The notes beneath the pieces are model-generated. The model saw only the letters and a program-made list of their open reading frames with translations, did not search any database and was not told where the DNA came from. 64,000 bases of DNA, from contig PQWQ01000002.1 of NCBI GenBank assembly GCA_002943765.1, forward strand, positions 1,116,001-1,180,000. Direction: 5' to 3'. Position numbers and translations under genes: made by a program. Within the stretch, counting starts at the first letter, position 1. Each line of letters opens with the position of its first letter. Source of the DNA: Psoroptes ovis. Its lineage: Eukaryota > Arthropoda > Arachnida > Sarcoptiformes > Psoroptidae. This document shows positions 36,225 through 50,522 of this stretch, piece by piece.

Positions 36225-39200
36225 TCAAAGATCAGTACAACAAATTTTAGCAGCCCATAATTCGCTAAAATAATCAAAATCACGAAATTGTTGTTGATCA
36301 GCCATCGAAATTGATCGCTGTTCTTTCGAAGGTGTCAATTGTGGTGTTTCAGATGTAAATTCATAATCGAAATTCGATACATCTTCCATTGATCTCTGTG
36401 TGGTTATATGGGAAGAAATAGAATCGTCATTTAGTGTAAGTTTTGGGAAAAATAAATTAAATAATTTCAACTTACAACTTTCGGTACAAAAGGTGGACGA
36501 ATTTTTTTATGTAATAAAGCATCAAAATCCATGGTCTATGAAAAAAATTAAAATAATTCGTTATTAAAAGAATATAATTCAAATTATATTGATATTTACT
36601 CTGAAAAATGCTTGTCGTTTAACATCTTCAGCATCATTTTCCGAAGATCCTAATCGTTTTTCTGGAGATTTCTTCAGTAACTATTTATTTTCGAAATCAA
36701 GTTGAAATTCAAATTAAAATCATAAAAAATGCTAATTGATTCCAAAAACTTACTCTACGCATCAATGATACCGATTCAAGTGATAAAAATTTTGGATATT
36801 TAACTTCTTCATTAACGATTGAATCGAATACTTCTTCTTCATCATCACCAGGAAATGGAGACTGAATTAATTTTTGAAACAAGGAAAAAAAATTAAATTA
36901 GAAAAATTAACAGAATAATTATCAAAAAGTTTCGAAAACAGCATCATACCTCACTGACTAACATCTCGAATATCAAAACACCGAATCCCCACCAATCAAC
37001 TGCACGTGTATAAGTATTTTCAGTCAAAACTTCAGGTGCTAGAAATTCTGGTGTACCACAAAATGTACCAGTACGATCACCATAACCAATGCCTAATTTA
37101 CATAAACCAAAATCGGCAATTTTAACATAACCTTCTTGATCAAGTAAAAGATTGTCAAGTTTAAGATCTCTATAAACATGATGTGATATTGAATAAAAAC
37201 ACATTAATGAAAATCATAATTAAATAATTATTTAAATTCAAAATTACCTGTATACGATACGATTTTTATGCAAAAATTCTAAACCTAATAGAACACAACT
37301 TGCATAAAAAATGGTTCGCGGCTCAGTGAATGCTTCTTCATGTATGTGCATCATTAAATCACCACCACATGCATATTCCATAACGAAACAAACATGTTGT
37401 GATGTTTGAAAACATGCAAACAAATTAACAAGGAACGGATGACGTACAGCGGTAACTGTTTCGAAAATTTTCTTCTCCGATAATAGTGATTCAATTTCAT
37501 CTCTTGCTATGATGTCGCTTTTTTTCAATGCTTTAATTGCAAAATAATGCTTTGTACGATTATATCTACCCAGCAATACTTTTCCAAAATGACCGCGACC
37601 AAGTACGGCGATCAATTCAAAATCATTCAAGGATATTAATCTGGGCGATGACATTTGTGATTTTCTCGCCATTGGTGATTTATTGCTAATAATCGATTTC
37701 TGAGGTTGTTGAGGCTGATTTCGAGGTTTAGGAAATACTGGCAATTGGTAACATTCAGTTGAATGCTGCCGCTGAACGGCTGGTAAATTGGCATTTTCAA
37801 TTACTTTAGTATTTTCAATAATTTGTCGATTCAAAGAATTTTTTGTCGAAGATGATGATGAAGATGAGGACGAGGATGAACTGTGTATCTTCAGCGATGA
37901 TATTTCCAATTCTAATGGACTAGTTACAGATGGGGATGGATACGTTATTGTTGCAGATGGAGGCAATGATGTTGTTGAGATTTCTCCGATGGAAATAGTG
38001 CTGTCACTACTTAGTTTATTTGTTGACGTTTTAGTTTGTTGAGGTTGTTGTTCTGGAGATGGTTCCTTGATAATAGGTTCTAAATTTATAGCAAGCAAAT
38101 TAGATGAAGATCCAGATGGGTCTTGTGATGATTCACGCGAAATACTTTTGACAGATATTGTATCTGATGAAGGCTTTATAATTATCTCATTGATTGATCG
38201 AATGTCTTTGTTATTTGGTTGAAAAGCTGGGATTGATGAGGATGAAGATGAAACAGAATGTTCTTCAAATGATGATCTTGTACTTTGTGGTGCTGATGAT
38301 TGTTTTATTCGCGGAGGTGTAGATGATTTTTTGTCAGTGATATGATATGGATGTGATTGTTCGTTTGAGAACATGCCGCCACTAGAAGACACAGCTATCG
38401 ATGGTGATGATGATGATGATTGCTCAAAGTTAGAAACTGAAGTTAACGATTCTGGAGAACTTGTTGTGATGGATGATATGGGAATTTGTTGCAACGTTTG
38501 TTGTGGCTGTTGCGTAATAGCAGGCATTTGTTGCGCGACGGTTGCAGGTGCAGCGGGTGGAAAAGCTCGTTTTAAAAATCTTCCCCAAGCAGCAACAGTC
38601 ATATTCATTTGATTCGGTCTTAAGAAATTCGTATCAGAACCTTTTTGTCGAAATAATTTTTGTCTTTTCAAGCCCTTCGGTCGTGATGCAATCAAGGTTG
38701 GATTGAAGAAACGAAATTCAGCGAATAATATACCACATGGTTCTAATGGAATAGGAATACCATGTCGATGATTATCGATAAATTCTTCAAGTCTAATAAA
38801 TTTTAATGCACATAATGAACGCCAATCATGCCAATGAATTTGTATTTCAAGTTCTTTACAACGATCTAAATCGAATGTGAAACGTTGATCCCATGCTTCT
38901 TGACTATATTGTCTCCAGCTTGTTTGACCAACAGGAACATTATCCAGTTTTAATAAAGCCATTATTTCATTGGAAATCTCCTCTTTGATAGAATAACTTT
39001 TCGATGATGTTCGACCAAGACCTTTTGAACGCACAAAATTTTTTAAATCAATTGAACCAGAGCTATCTTTGTCTTTGAATCGTTGACGACCAGGTATTTC
39101 CTCTAGCAAATTTTTACACCCGAGCAAGCGTACTTCCAATTTACCAGTAACAGCAGCTGGTTTTGACATGAATGGAACAGTTGATAAGGGCATAGATCCA

Positions 39201-40663
39201 ATACCATTCGATGAATTATTTTGATTATTATCATTATTATTGCGAAATGGAGGTCCGTAATCGGAATTCGTTGACAGAACAAGGGTTGGTGAATTAAGCA
39301 TTGAATTGGCAGATTGACTTGATTCCAATTCTTGTTTCAGTTGTTTAGCTTTAGGGGAATCAACGGGAAGAATACTACGACATATTTCTAAGGCTTTACG
39401 CAATATATCTACTTTTTGTGATGATTCCATCATTGATATTTGTGCATCTTTCAATTTATCACTTGAACTTTTTGATAATGATTTTATAGCATTTTTAGCA
39501 CCTTCAACAACAGCACATTCGACACGTAAACGATAACGCAGTTCTTCAATACGAATGTCTAATGATGGGTGTGCAAGATTATCATTCTGCTTTTTATTTG
39601 ACGCATCGGCCGAACCATTTTCACAAGATGCTGATTGTCGTAAATTTTGTATTTCACTTTTGATTCTAACAATTTGCATGCGGATATATTCAATACGAGT
39701 TTTCGCTTCTTCATACATTAATTGAGCTTGATCAGCAAGAACTTTAGATCGTTTATGATCAGAACGATTTTGTGCAGATGATGCAGCCAATGTTTCAATC
39801 ATATTTTCAGCACCTTGTTTTACTTTTTGTTCAATACTGATGCGTTTTTCTAATGATTCCAGTTGTTCTAGCAATTGATCCATTTTAAATTGTTGATAAT
39901 TATTATTTGTATCGTTTTCTGACATTGATTTTTGCGACTCTACTTGACTAGTTGCTTTCATATTCAAACTATTTCGATCAATTGTACCACTTGTGTTGGT
40001 ATTATCATTGTTAGATGGAACATATTCATCGCGACTATTCGATGATGCTCGACTTTGAGAGCCTGGAGTTGATGTTGAATACAGTTGATTATAATCATTG
40101 TTGTGATTATTGTTATAATGATAATGATGATGACTATGATTACTATTGTTGTTATTAAGCATTCTATTACTAGAAGAACCACTATGATATTCAACAATGA
40201 AACGCTCTAATTCATTCAGATCATTATTCAAATCTTGTAATTTGCTATTTGAACGTTTGATTTCTTTATCAACACTCGACCATGCTTTGCGATCAGTTGA
40301 TGCACGCCGTAATTTATCAGCACCTTCTTGTATTTTCAATTCACGACGTATTTCACGTCTTAAAACTTGTCTCATCAAATCTAATCTATCATCATCTGTT
40401 ATTGAAAATTCTTGATTATTCATTTGTAGTTGTTTTTGTCGATTAAAATCTAAATATTCAGGTGTATTTTCGAGATCATATTTTTTCATTAAAATATTAA
40501 AAAATATCCATGAAGATGTTGCTGGTGATGATAAAGTTGCTGCTGCTGCTGATGATGGCGGAATTGTTGAATTTTGTCCACTATTTGTGGCCATATTCAT
40601 AGACATATGACCGGATGTGTTGGAATTAGCCGCTGATGATGATGATGATGTTAAAGATGCCAT
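36225..40663 (-). CDS. Pkn: Pkn: protein kinase N, HR1 repeats plus C2-like plus AGC kinase
   Basis: Six exons (37248-40663, 36950-37169, 36754-36861, 36600-36680, 36476-36535, 36225-36395) join to 4,056 nt, 1,351 residues. HR1 coiled-coil repeats, which bind Rho GTPases in this family, lie at about 92-158, 256-344 and 364-435. A C2-like domain spans about 504-660 (GKLEVRLLGCKNL). The kinase starts near 1013 with GRGHFGKV, then AIKALKK, YRDLKLDN, DFGLCK and the activation loop TFCGTPEFLAPE. The C-tail has a turn motif (TPQLTPSKEQ) and hydrophobic motif FRDFDYF, with Asp in place of the phospho-site, as is typical of PKN. A Ser/Gln-rich linker of about 350 residues separates C2 and kinase. Introns are 64-88 bp and interrupt only the kinase part. 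All catalytic motifs are present. Confidence 0.96.
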
Positions 40664-43600
40664 TATTACATCATTTCAAATGAGTTGAAAACGAAGACCA
40701 AATAAAATGATGAAAATTTATCTATTTTTTTGATTGAAAACAAAACACAGGAAAAAATAAATAATAATTAGTATGAAAACATTCAACATGAATTCATTCA
40801 ATAATAAACATGAAATATTGAAAACATAATGTAATAAATATGGAAAAACAAATTCTTGGCAAATAAGCAAATGATGACGATGATGATTATATAAATAAAT
40901 AAATGAAGAAAAAATTTAATTAAAACCAAAAAGTAAATTTATGATAGAAATTCACCAAAGAAATGTGAGGAATGAAATGAAATGAAACTTCATACACCAA
41001 TAGTTGTAGAATTGTCAAAAAGCAGACGATTCGATTCAATTATACATGTAAACAATTTGCTGTTTTAGTAGTAGCAAAAAGAGAATCGTGGATGGATACA
41101 TGGATAATGTAATTTAATGTCTACTAATCACAGCAAACACCATATGTAAGCATGTGTATAAGTTGAAATTTTATGATTTTTGATTTTTGTTTTTGAAAAT
41201 TTTACATTGGATTGAATTTGAAATTATTATTCGTTTAAATATCAATCGTTATTATTATGATTATTATTGATTTATTCATTTTTTTAAAAAGAAAAAGTCG
41301 ATATCATGATCACTTACGTCGTTAGTTAATTGTGTATATCAATCATATATAATCAATTGTTTTGTATTAATATATATGAATATCAAACTATGTATTTATT
41401 TTTATTCATTCATTCAAGAAAAACAAAATACAAAACAAACTTGAATCGTTTGATCGAAAATTTTTAAAAAAATAAACTTGAATCTTGTTTATTTCAATTT
41501 CAAATTCAAAAAAAAAAAAAAAAAAAAAGAAAATAAAACATGATCGATTATAATCATCAATGTCGTTGCTGGTTGCTGGCTGTATAATTGCTTAATTATA
41601 TATGAACAAATTTCATTTATTTCATTTTATTTAATTCAATTTTTCTACGAAAACAATTTTCCAGAATTTTTTCAAATTTTTTATTTCAAAAATCATAAAA
41701 CAAAATCAATTATTCAAACAAATAATTGACGGTAAATGATTGAATTCATATGTCGATATACGATGAATGTGTATCAAATTTCAAGCGTAGTGATTGGAAT
41801 TTTGTTTGAAAAATAAAAAATTTGATCAACTATCATGATGATTATGAACAAAAATCATTATATTTCCGATGATGTCATACAGGCATATATTTTGAATTTC
41901 TTTTTTTCGCTCTTATTCACAGACACAATCACTAAAAATATTGTACGATAATGTTTGATAATTTTGACATTTGAAACAAAACAAAGCAAAAATATTAAAA
42001 ATGATTGAATAAACGAGGAACAAAATTGGCCATTTGTTTCATCATACACATTGTTTAGCAAGTGTGTGATATATTCAGGCGAATGTTGAAAATATTGAAA
42101 AAATATGAAATAAAACAGTTATGAGTTGATCAATGATGATGATAACGAAAATAATATGATTATGTTAATAATAATAATAATAACAATATTGATGATGATA
42201 CAATGAAATTCTGCTCATTTTTTTTTTTTTTTTTTTTTTGAAAATAAACAATCAAAAATGTATAAATAAATGAATAAATATTTGTTTTTTCGATGTGAAA
42301 ATTGAAAATATTCTCCTTTTATTTATTATTATTATCATCAATAGACAGCAAAAGGGTGTTGGTTATGATCGATTAATGATGATATCGATTATAATGGAGA
42401 TGATATTATACAAATAAAGATATCATTGAGATGGATGGCAAATTAAAAAAAATTAATTATTTGAAAATGTCTCAAGACTTGTTTATCTATTGATATTGAT
42501 GATCTATTGATTTGTCGCCGGTACAACGATTATGATAATAATAATAATGATACAAAAATAAGTAAATTTATTCATGAATAAATAGGAATAAAATAAAAAT
42601 AAATAGAGATACACAGATAATTGAAAATACACGAATAAAAAAGATAAATTCAATTGAATTCAATTCAATTTGATTGAATGGAGAAAATGATAACGATTTT
42701 CTACAAAATTAATAGAGTAATAATCAATGATTATGATGAAGATGATCGATTATGATCGATCGATATTTGATTCGGGTAACCAGTGGAGATTAACAAATGA
42801 TGAAACATGATGTCTAAAAGAAGAGAAACAATGGAAAATCATTTGAAAAAATAGCAGAAACGATTCAAAGAAAAAAAAGAAATGATCATGATTAACCAAT
42901 TGAAAATGGGATTTTTTTCATTCAAAAATATATAATTGAAAAAACATTTATTATTTTTTGTTTCTTAAAATAAAATATTTTGCTTTGTGTTGCTTTATGA
43001 TGCCCATATATTTAAAAAAATGGATACATTTTTCTCAAGGCAAATTTTTCCAACAAGAAATAATAATAATGTACATATAAAAATAAAAATTAAATGAATT
43101 GAAATCAATTTTTATGAAACAAACTTGAAAGCATTTATGTTTCATATTTTTTTTTACATGAAATTTCTTTTAAGATTCATTTATTCATTATTTTTTCATC
43201 TTTCATTTGTTCACTCTAACTGTCTGGTAAAAATAATGTAGTTTTATGTCAAAATTTCGGTTCTATGATGGCAAATATATGAAATACCGGCACATCATCA
43301 TCATCATCATCATAATGATTGAAATATTCAGGAATTTCCCGAAAAGATGATTTGTCGAAATAATATAATATAATAACAATATCAAAAGATGTGAATATAA
43401 CAGAATAAATACGCATGTGAATATTCATATGTGTGTGTATTCAAAGATGAAAAAAATTTGTACAAGAACAAAGGAAAGAATTCCAACAAGAGAGAATTCA
43501 ATTTTCAGTTCTTGAAAAATTGATTCAAATTCCAAGGAAAATAACGTGTACAATGTGTAAAGAACACATAGTTAAATGTAACAATAGACAGACACAATAC

Positions 43601-46600
43601 ATTTTTTTTTGTTTTTAAAATCAAGTAAAATCATTTGAGACAATCAAATTCTACAGAAAGGTAAACAATAACAACAACAACAATTCAAATCAAATAAAGA
43701 AATATAACACCATTAAACACATTAAATAAAATTTGTGTATGACGTACATATGAACAACAATGTAACATTAACAACAGCAACAACAAACACATTCATTCAA
43801 TTTGACCACCATTATCAATAACACCATAAGATGAACCATATTTATCATCATATATTTACCCACCATCAATAACAGACAACACCAACATCGTCATAATTAT
43901 CACACATCCTACATTTCGAGTATGATTTTAATGGAAATATTTCGAAAAGAAAATAAATAAATAAAATGTGATACATTTTCATTTCTTTAAATTTTGAATT
44001 TTCAAAATTTTTCTTTGAAAATTTTTGAAAGAAAATCAATTACAGCAGCATCTTTGAATTTAAGAAAAAAAGAAAAAGAAGAATACACCCTTTCACCACA
44101 AAAAGCCATCATTATTGTTGTATACATCATCATATTTCGTACTATGTTTACTTTGTGTTTCAAAAAAATAATAATTTTCTATTGTATGAGAAGAAATGAG
44201 TTGAAATAAGAATAGAATCGAAAACAAATGATGATAATAATAATGATGATCATCGTTTGAGAGTGGATTGAAAATGAAATTGAATTAAAATAAAAATCTA
44301 AAATTTCAATGGAAAAATTTAATTGAATTTAATGAAATTGAAATGCGTAATTGATTTAAAATTTTAATGATTTTTCTCCGTTGTTGTTCACTGTTGCTGT
44401 TCGTGTATAATTTAATTTAAAATTGATTGGAGTTTTTTGATTTGAAATTGATTGAATTTTTGATCGACATTTTCAGCAAAAGACAAATTGATTTTTGAAA
44501 ATGGACAAATTAAATGGACATTCAATCAATTTTTTATTTTGAAATTTGATTTTTTTTTTTGGAAGAGACCCACTCAAAATTTGAAGCTATTTAATATATT
44601 ATATGATGAGTTGATCATTTTCAAAAAAATTTCAAAACTCATATACAAAAATTTCGGGTAATTTTTTTTTATTGGGAAATGAATATATTTACTTTCAAAA
44701 CGGAATAAAACAGGAAATTCAAAATAAATATAGCCGCAGGATGTGTACGATTCTGTTTTTTTTTTATTTTTCATGGTAAACAAATAAATTAGTATTTTTA
44801 CTCGAAGAAAAAGTAAATAGAAAATAGAAAATTTTCAAAATGGCAATTTGAAAAATCACATGACAAAACCCCGTGAACCAAAACTAAATTGATCATTATT
44901 CATTTCGTTTCAAATTCTTAATGAGAATCCAAACAATTACATAGAAAAATATAATGAATCTTTTTAAGATTGAAAAGCCTGTAAATCTTAAGAATTTCAT
45001 GGAAAAATTCTTGCAATTATAACAATAACAATCATAGAAATAATAATAATAATGATGAAAATATCAATTAATAATGCATAATGAGATTCATTGAGCTAAA
45101 ACATTGAATTATCAGCGAAGAATAATGATGATAAACATGGATTTTTTTTTCGGATGAAAATGTTCAATTATTCTGACATATTCAATTAATTCAATCATTT
45201 TTCATTTTTTTTTTTGTGTATTCGAAGAAACAAATTAATACAATAATCTATTAATTATTTATTCATATGCAATCAATGGGGTAAAAAGACATAATTTCAT
45301 TATGATTATTATCACAAAAAAAAATTGCAAAATCGGTACCGAGACAATTATTTCGAAACGAATGACACAATCACTATTATCATTATTAATATTGATGAAA
45401 ATTATTTATTAAAATTAACAAAATTCATTTATTTTTGTCTTAAAAATAATCATCTTAATGATAATCATCTTTTTGACAATTTTTCAATTATTTTTATGAT
45501 AATAAATTTCACAATTTTAAAATGAATTCACAAAAAAAACACACAAAATTCAATTGAAGAACAAATTCAAAATCGATGTTTTTTTTTCAAATTCTAAATT
45601 TTTGATTGATGATTAATAATTTTTTTGTTTTTTTTTTCTTAGAATCGATAATAATAAAACAAACAAACAAACAAATAACAATTCATTTCATTTCATTTTT
45701 ATCAATTTTCTATTTTTAAAATATTGATTTTTTTTCAATTCAAATAAGAAACAAAATAAATATTTCAATATTTGAAAAATGATCTGAAATGTCAAATAAT
45801 GTATTTTTTTGCGCTTAGTCATATCAAGTTAAATATTGAAAAAAAATAATACATTATCAATCGTTGTATGTAAAAGTGACTGAGCGTAAAATTACTTTGA
45901 GCTTCATATTATAATGTATCTTTAACTGTAAATCCATTAATGTAAAGAAAAGAAAAATTGAACGATGATAAAAATATGAATGAAATTTAAGCAAAGAAGT
46001 TTTTGAGAAAACAGAAAAACCGATGAACATTTGATGGGGGATAAGATGCAAGGAAAAAAAAAGTAAGATGAAATAAGACAATAAATACGACAAGAAACTA
46101 AACACAAATAAATAAAATACAAATTTTCGATGATAAATGATAATCTTTGAATGCAAATGTGTGTATATCAGCATACACAATATGTCTATATTATTCACCA
46201 CAACACACACACAGACAAACACACATCGATTAAGGTCAATTGTGCACAAGTTATTTTCATTTCATTTTTTTTTTTTCGTATTCAAATAACATACGACAAA
46301 ATAATATTTCATCATTTTCATTCATAACTATTTCATTTTTCGATTGCCATTTAAAGGAGAAAATTTGAATATAAAAAATCATTAATTTGTTAATATTTTT
46401 TTAATCAACTTTTGATTATGAACAGAAAAAATTGAAGAAAAAATGAAAATGATATTCATTGAAAATAAATGAATGAATGAATGAATGAATGATAATAATG
46501 TCGGAAAAAAATTGATGATAAACATCGAAACAAACAAAAAAAAATGTAGGAAATTTGAAATAAGTAATATGGTTATCACATTATCATAATCAGTTATGGC

Positions 46601-49600
46601 GAGATATACAAATAAATAAAAAAAATAATCATATTTTAAAGAAGGGAGAAGGAAAGAAAAAACACATATTATCATTGCGATTACTGTTGAATCAATGTGA
46701 TTACAAGAAAAATGAAAAGAATTCTTTTCATTCATTCATTCATTCAAATCAAGTTCATTCAACTATCGAAAGTGTTCAAGTATTTATTTATTTATTTTCT
46801 TTGATTATTTTTCCATTCTTTTCAAGTGATTTCTCAGTAAGTATTTCTTACATTCATTCAAAGCAATTATTCATTCAAAAATTATCATCATTTGTTTGAT
46901 TAACAACAACATAATAATCATGATAATCATAGAAATCATTCTTTAGATTTACCCTAAAAGAAATTAAATGAATGCAATGCAAAGAATGGAATAGAAAAAA
47001 AAATCAAATTAAAAATTCATATATTTACCTTTTGTTATATTTTACAGTTTTATTACAGTTATTTAGTTGTTTCTATTGATGTTAATTGACAATAATAATA
47101 ATTCAATGATATTGACAAGGACTATTAATTTATTCAGTTCAGATGTTTTTTGATTTCGCGATTTAAATTATTCAAAAGGCATTTTTCGATTTAATTATTA
47201 TTATTAGTATTGACTTTACACACAAATTATCATTGTTTTAAAACGTGTGGAAAACAAAACAAAACTAAATTAATGAAATTGTTAATAGTTTTATTGATTG
47301 ATTGGCAAATATTTTTCGTAGCAAAACGTAGATACATGAAAATATGATCAATGTATCTCAATGAAAACATTAAAAACAATTGAAACATTCATATGATTGA
47401 AAATATGACGATGATTATGATGAAAAATGTTGAGAATTTCAGCGGAAAAAAATTCATAAATTTTCACTTAACTAAATGTAATTTTCGTTGTCGAAATTGA
47501 TGATTGGAAATCGATGATTATTGAAGAACAACATTAACATGAAGAAAAAACAAATGTTCACCGCTGTTGTTGTTGTTGTTGCTTAATAAATTATGTTGAA
47601 TTCTGTTGAAACTAAACGAAAAAAAAATCAATTAAAACAATGATAATTGAAAAATATGATGATCATGATGATCATGATGAAAAACTTACTTACCATCATA
47701 TCAGATGATTATAATTCATATTCGGAGAATAGAAAAAATTCAAAGTTTTTTTTTCCAATTTTCAACAATTTCCTTTTAAAATAAATAAACAACAAAAAAC
47801 AGTTAATTAATCATTCAATTCAATATGAATGAAATATGACAGACACAGAGAGAGAGGAATGAAAAATAATGGCAAACATTCTGGAGTCAAAGATATGGAG
47901 TAAAATTTTGAAAAATAAACGAATTCTCATACGTATTTCCTCCGTTTTCTTTACAATTTACAGGCAAAGATGAAATGAATAATTTGTAGAAATATTTATT
48001 TATTCATTTATTTTTTTTCGGTTGATTCAATTTAATTTATTTTTTTAGTTTTTGTTTATTATTCATTTACAAATTCTTAATAAAAAATATGCCAAACTCT
48101 GCTAAACAACAGCAAGAGCAACAACACAACAGCAATAACAATGAACAAATAACATTATTTAAGATGAAAAAAAAATAAAATGAAGAAAGAAAACCTTGAA
48201 ACATTTAAAATTGATTGAAATTTTGATGTTTGTTCTTTTGAAGTTTGTTTTTTTCTGTATAAATGAAATTCTTGGTTTCATTGAATTACATGAACACAAT
48301 TCTTTTATTTTTACGATTCAATTCAAAATCAAAATATCAAAACAAAAGCAATTCTTGGGTTTTTAATTAAAATTTTTGTAATTTTTCTTTTTCTTTAAGA
48401 AAGAAATAAACAAACAAACACAAGTCAAGATGAGATTTTTTTTTAATTTGAGAAAATGTGTACCTCGAGTAGTAGTTTGACTCAAATTATATCATAAATA
48501 AATCTCAGGTACTTTAGAAAAAATAAAAAAAACAGGAATTGTTTATTTTTTTTGGATATTTGAATCGTTGCTGTTGTTATTGTTTTTGTTTTCTGGTTAC
48601 TTTGGTTACTCTGGTTCTCAAAAACATTTCTACAATTAAAAATCACAATCATTGTTCTTATTGTCATGAGACGTCAACAATAGGGTCTTTTATTATTATT
48701 TTTGTTATTAGTGTTATATGAACACATTTATATAAATTAAAACCTTACCTTTCTTTTATTTCAGTTTTTTTTCTTTTAGGTCGACGACTAGTGGCAACAA
48801 ATGAATGACGAGTGAATGAATAGAAACAAAAAATAAAAATAAATAAATTCAGGTAATAATCGAGCTATTTTATCTTTTAGTAGTTAAACCCAAATATAAA
48901 AATATATTAAGGAAGTATTGCTCTGCTTTTATGAAATATGAACTGGTTTTTTTTTTGAAAATTTTTTTTTCGGTTTATTTGGTTCGTTGTTATGATTTAC
49001 ACCGATAAAATATTGAACAAAAACACAAAAATATACACAGATGATACTTGTTGTTGTTTTAGATCACTTGTAAAGATATTGGTGTGTGTACCACCACCAC
49101 CACCACCACCACCTGTATTTTCTTAAAAATTTTATTTCTTTCACATTTAAGGTTTATGTGTGTACCATTCTTACCATAATCATCAGCAACAACAAACAGC
49201 ATTATCTTCTTCTTATGTCGTCAAACAATGAAGAAAATATTTGTGGTTGAATTTTGCTTAATTTTTTCGTTTGTGTTTATTCAGTGTATTCTTCCAATTC
49301 ACATTTTGACCATGGCGGTGGCGGTACAAGCAAATGTTGTGAGGCGCATGCAACAAGTTTGAAGGAATGAAGAAATGATTGAAAAAAAATTTGTTTACTT
49401 TCAAATCAAACAAAGGATGGTAGAATGTTGCATGTGTTTGTGTGGCAAAAGGTTTCTTTTTTACATTTCAAACAAAAATTAAACATCAAATAAATGCATT
49501 TAACATGTTAAAACAAGAAATGAAGAAGAAGAAGATAAAAATTAAAACAACATTAAACAACCACTACTCTTTTTTGATGATAATTGTTGTGATTGTTTGA

Positions 49601-49826
49601 TGATCAAAAGAATATGAAATGAATGAATTGAAGTTTGTATTTGATTGGATTTTTGATGATTTTGATTTTTGATCTTTGAAAAAGCGCATGTTTTTTTTTG
49701 CATTTCTCATGCAAAAACATCTGGCATAAACAATTTTTGTTCGTAAAGGATGTATGCAAATTTTTTCTGGGTTCTTTTTTAAATTTTTTCAAATTTTTAA
49801 ATTCAAAATTGTTAAAATCTTGATGA
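40664..49826. other. Gene-poor 9.2 kb between Pkn and Tyw3 starts
   Basis: No coding sequence is supported. The two flanking genes are transcribed away from each other, so the stretch should hold both promoters and possibly upstream non-coding exons of Pkn. It contains poly(A) of 21 at 41508-41528, poly(T) of 22 at 42218-42239, TCA repeats near 43290-43311, a 9-bp-period GATGATCAT run near 47660, and a CCA repeat at about 49092-49111. Short open frames here are Ile/Phe/Asn/Lys-rich and unsupported. Confidence 0.65.
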
Positions 49827-50522
49827 ATGATTGAAAAAATGGATCAAAATTCGCATCAAAATGATTCAGATGATGACAATGATGAATCAAAATATGAACA
49901 TAATCGAAAACAATTTGAAATGGAACGTAAACAATCATTATCACGTATTGATTTATCGAAAAAAGGTTCAATCGATGAATCAATTGAAACACTTGTTTTA
50001 AAATTGAATAATTCAACAAATTATTATACAACAAGCTCGTGTTCAGGTAGAATTATTATAACGACTAAATCAAATAATAATAATTTTAGTGATAAGAAAA
50101 AATTACAATGGAAATTTGTTACACATTCTCAAATAATCGATACAGATGATTTTATTGAAAATATTTTTCAACTTTCAAAAAACATTGATAATGATGATGA
50201 TGAAATATCAGTGTTAAAATTTGAATCATTCATTCTTCATATACGTTGTCGTACATTGAAAGCTGTACGTAAATTATTACATTGTTGTATTGATTCTGGT
50301 CAACGTAATTCTGGTCTTATGATATCGAATACTAATCATTTAACTGTTGCCGTACGTAATACATTAAATCTTGAAATACCAATTATAATTGATGGAAAAT
50401 TAATGATCAGTGAAGAATATTTGAGGAAATTGATTGAAATTTTAAATAAAAAAATGTTAACAAATGAAGAAATGATTCAAAGATTTGAGAGAAATTGTGA
50501 ATTGAAATCAATTTTCGATTAA
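49827..50522 (+). CDS. Tyw3: Tyw3-like tRNA wybutosine-synthesis methyltransferase
   Basis: A single exon encodes 231 residues, typical of the TYW3/Taw3 family. After an acidic start comes DLSKKGSIDESIETLV and then YYTTSSCSGRI, the family signature. Later come WKFVTH, FESFILHIRCRTLKAVRKLL, SGQRNSGLM and a C-terminal helical segment. TYW3 N-methylates the tricyclic intermediate (yW-86) during wybutosine formation at position 37 of tRNA-Phe, in the cytosol. The start is either Met at 49827 or Met 5 (49839). AATAAA motifs occur at 50521-50526 (overlapping the stop), 50535-50540 and about 51040. It is the first gene of the plus-strand block. Confidence 0.9.
   Translation: MIEKMDQNSHQNDSDDDNDESKYEHNRKQFEMERKQSLSRIDLSKKGSIDESIETLVLKLNNSTNYYTTSSCSGRIIITTKSNNNNFSDKKKLQWKFVTHSQIIDTDDFIENIFQLSKNIDNDDDEISVLKFESFILHIRCRTLKAVRKLLHCCIDSGQRNSGLMISNTNHLTVAVRNTLNLEIPIIIDGKLMISEEYLRKLIEILNKKMLTNEEMIQRFERNCELKSIFD

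Noticed and set aside
45857..46899. Ile/Phe/His-rich frames on both strands between Pkn and Tyw3
   Set aside because: Composition follows AT-rich DNA and CA repeats; frames on both strands are equally open and no domain is visible.
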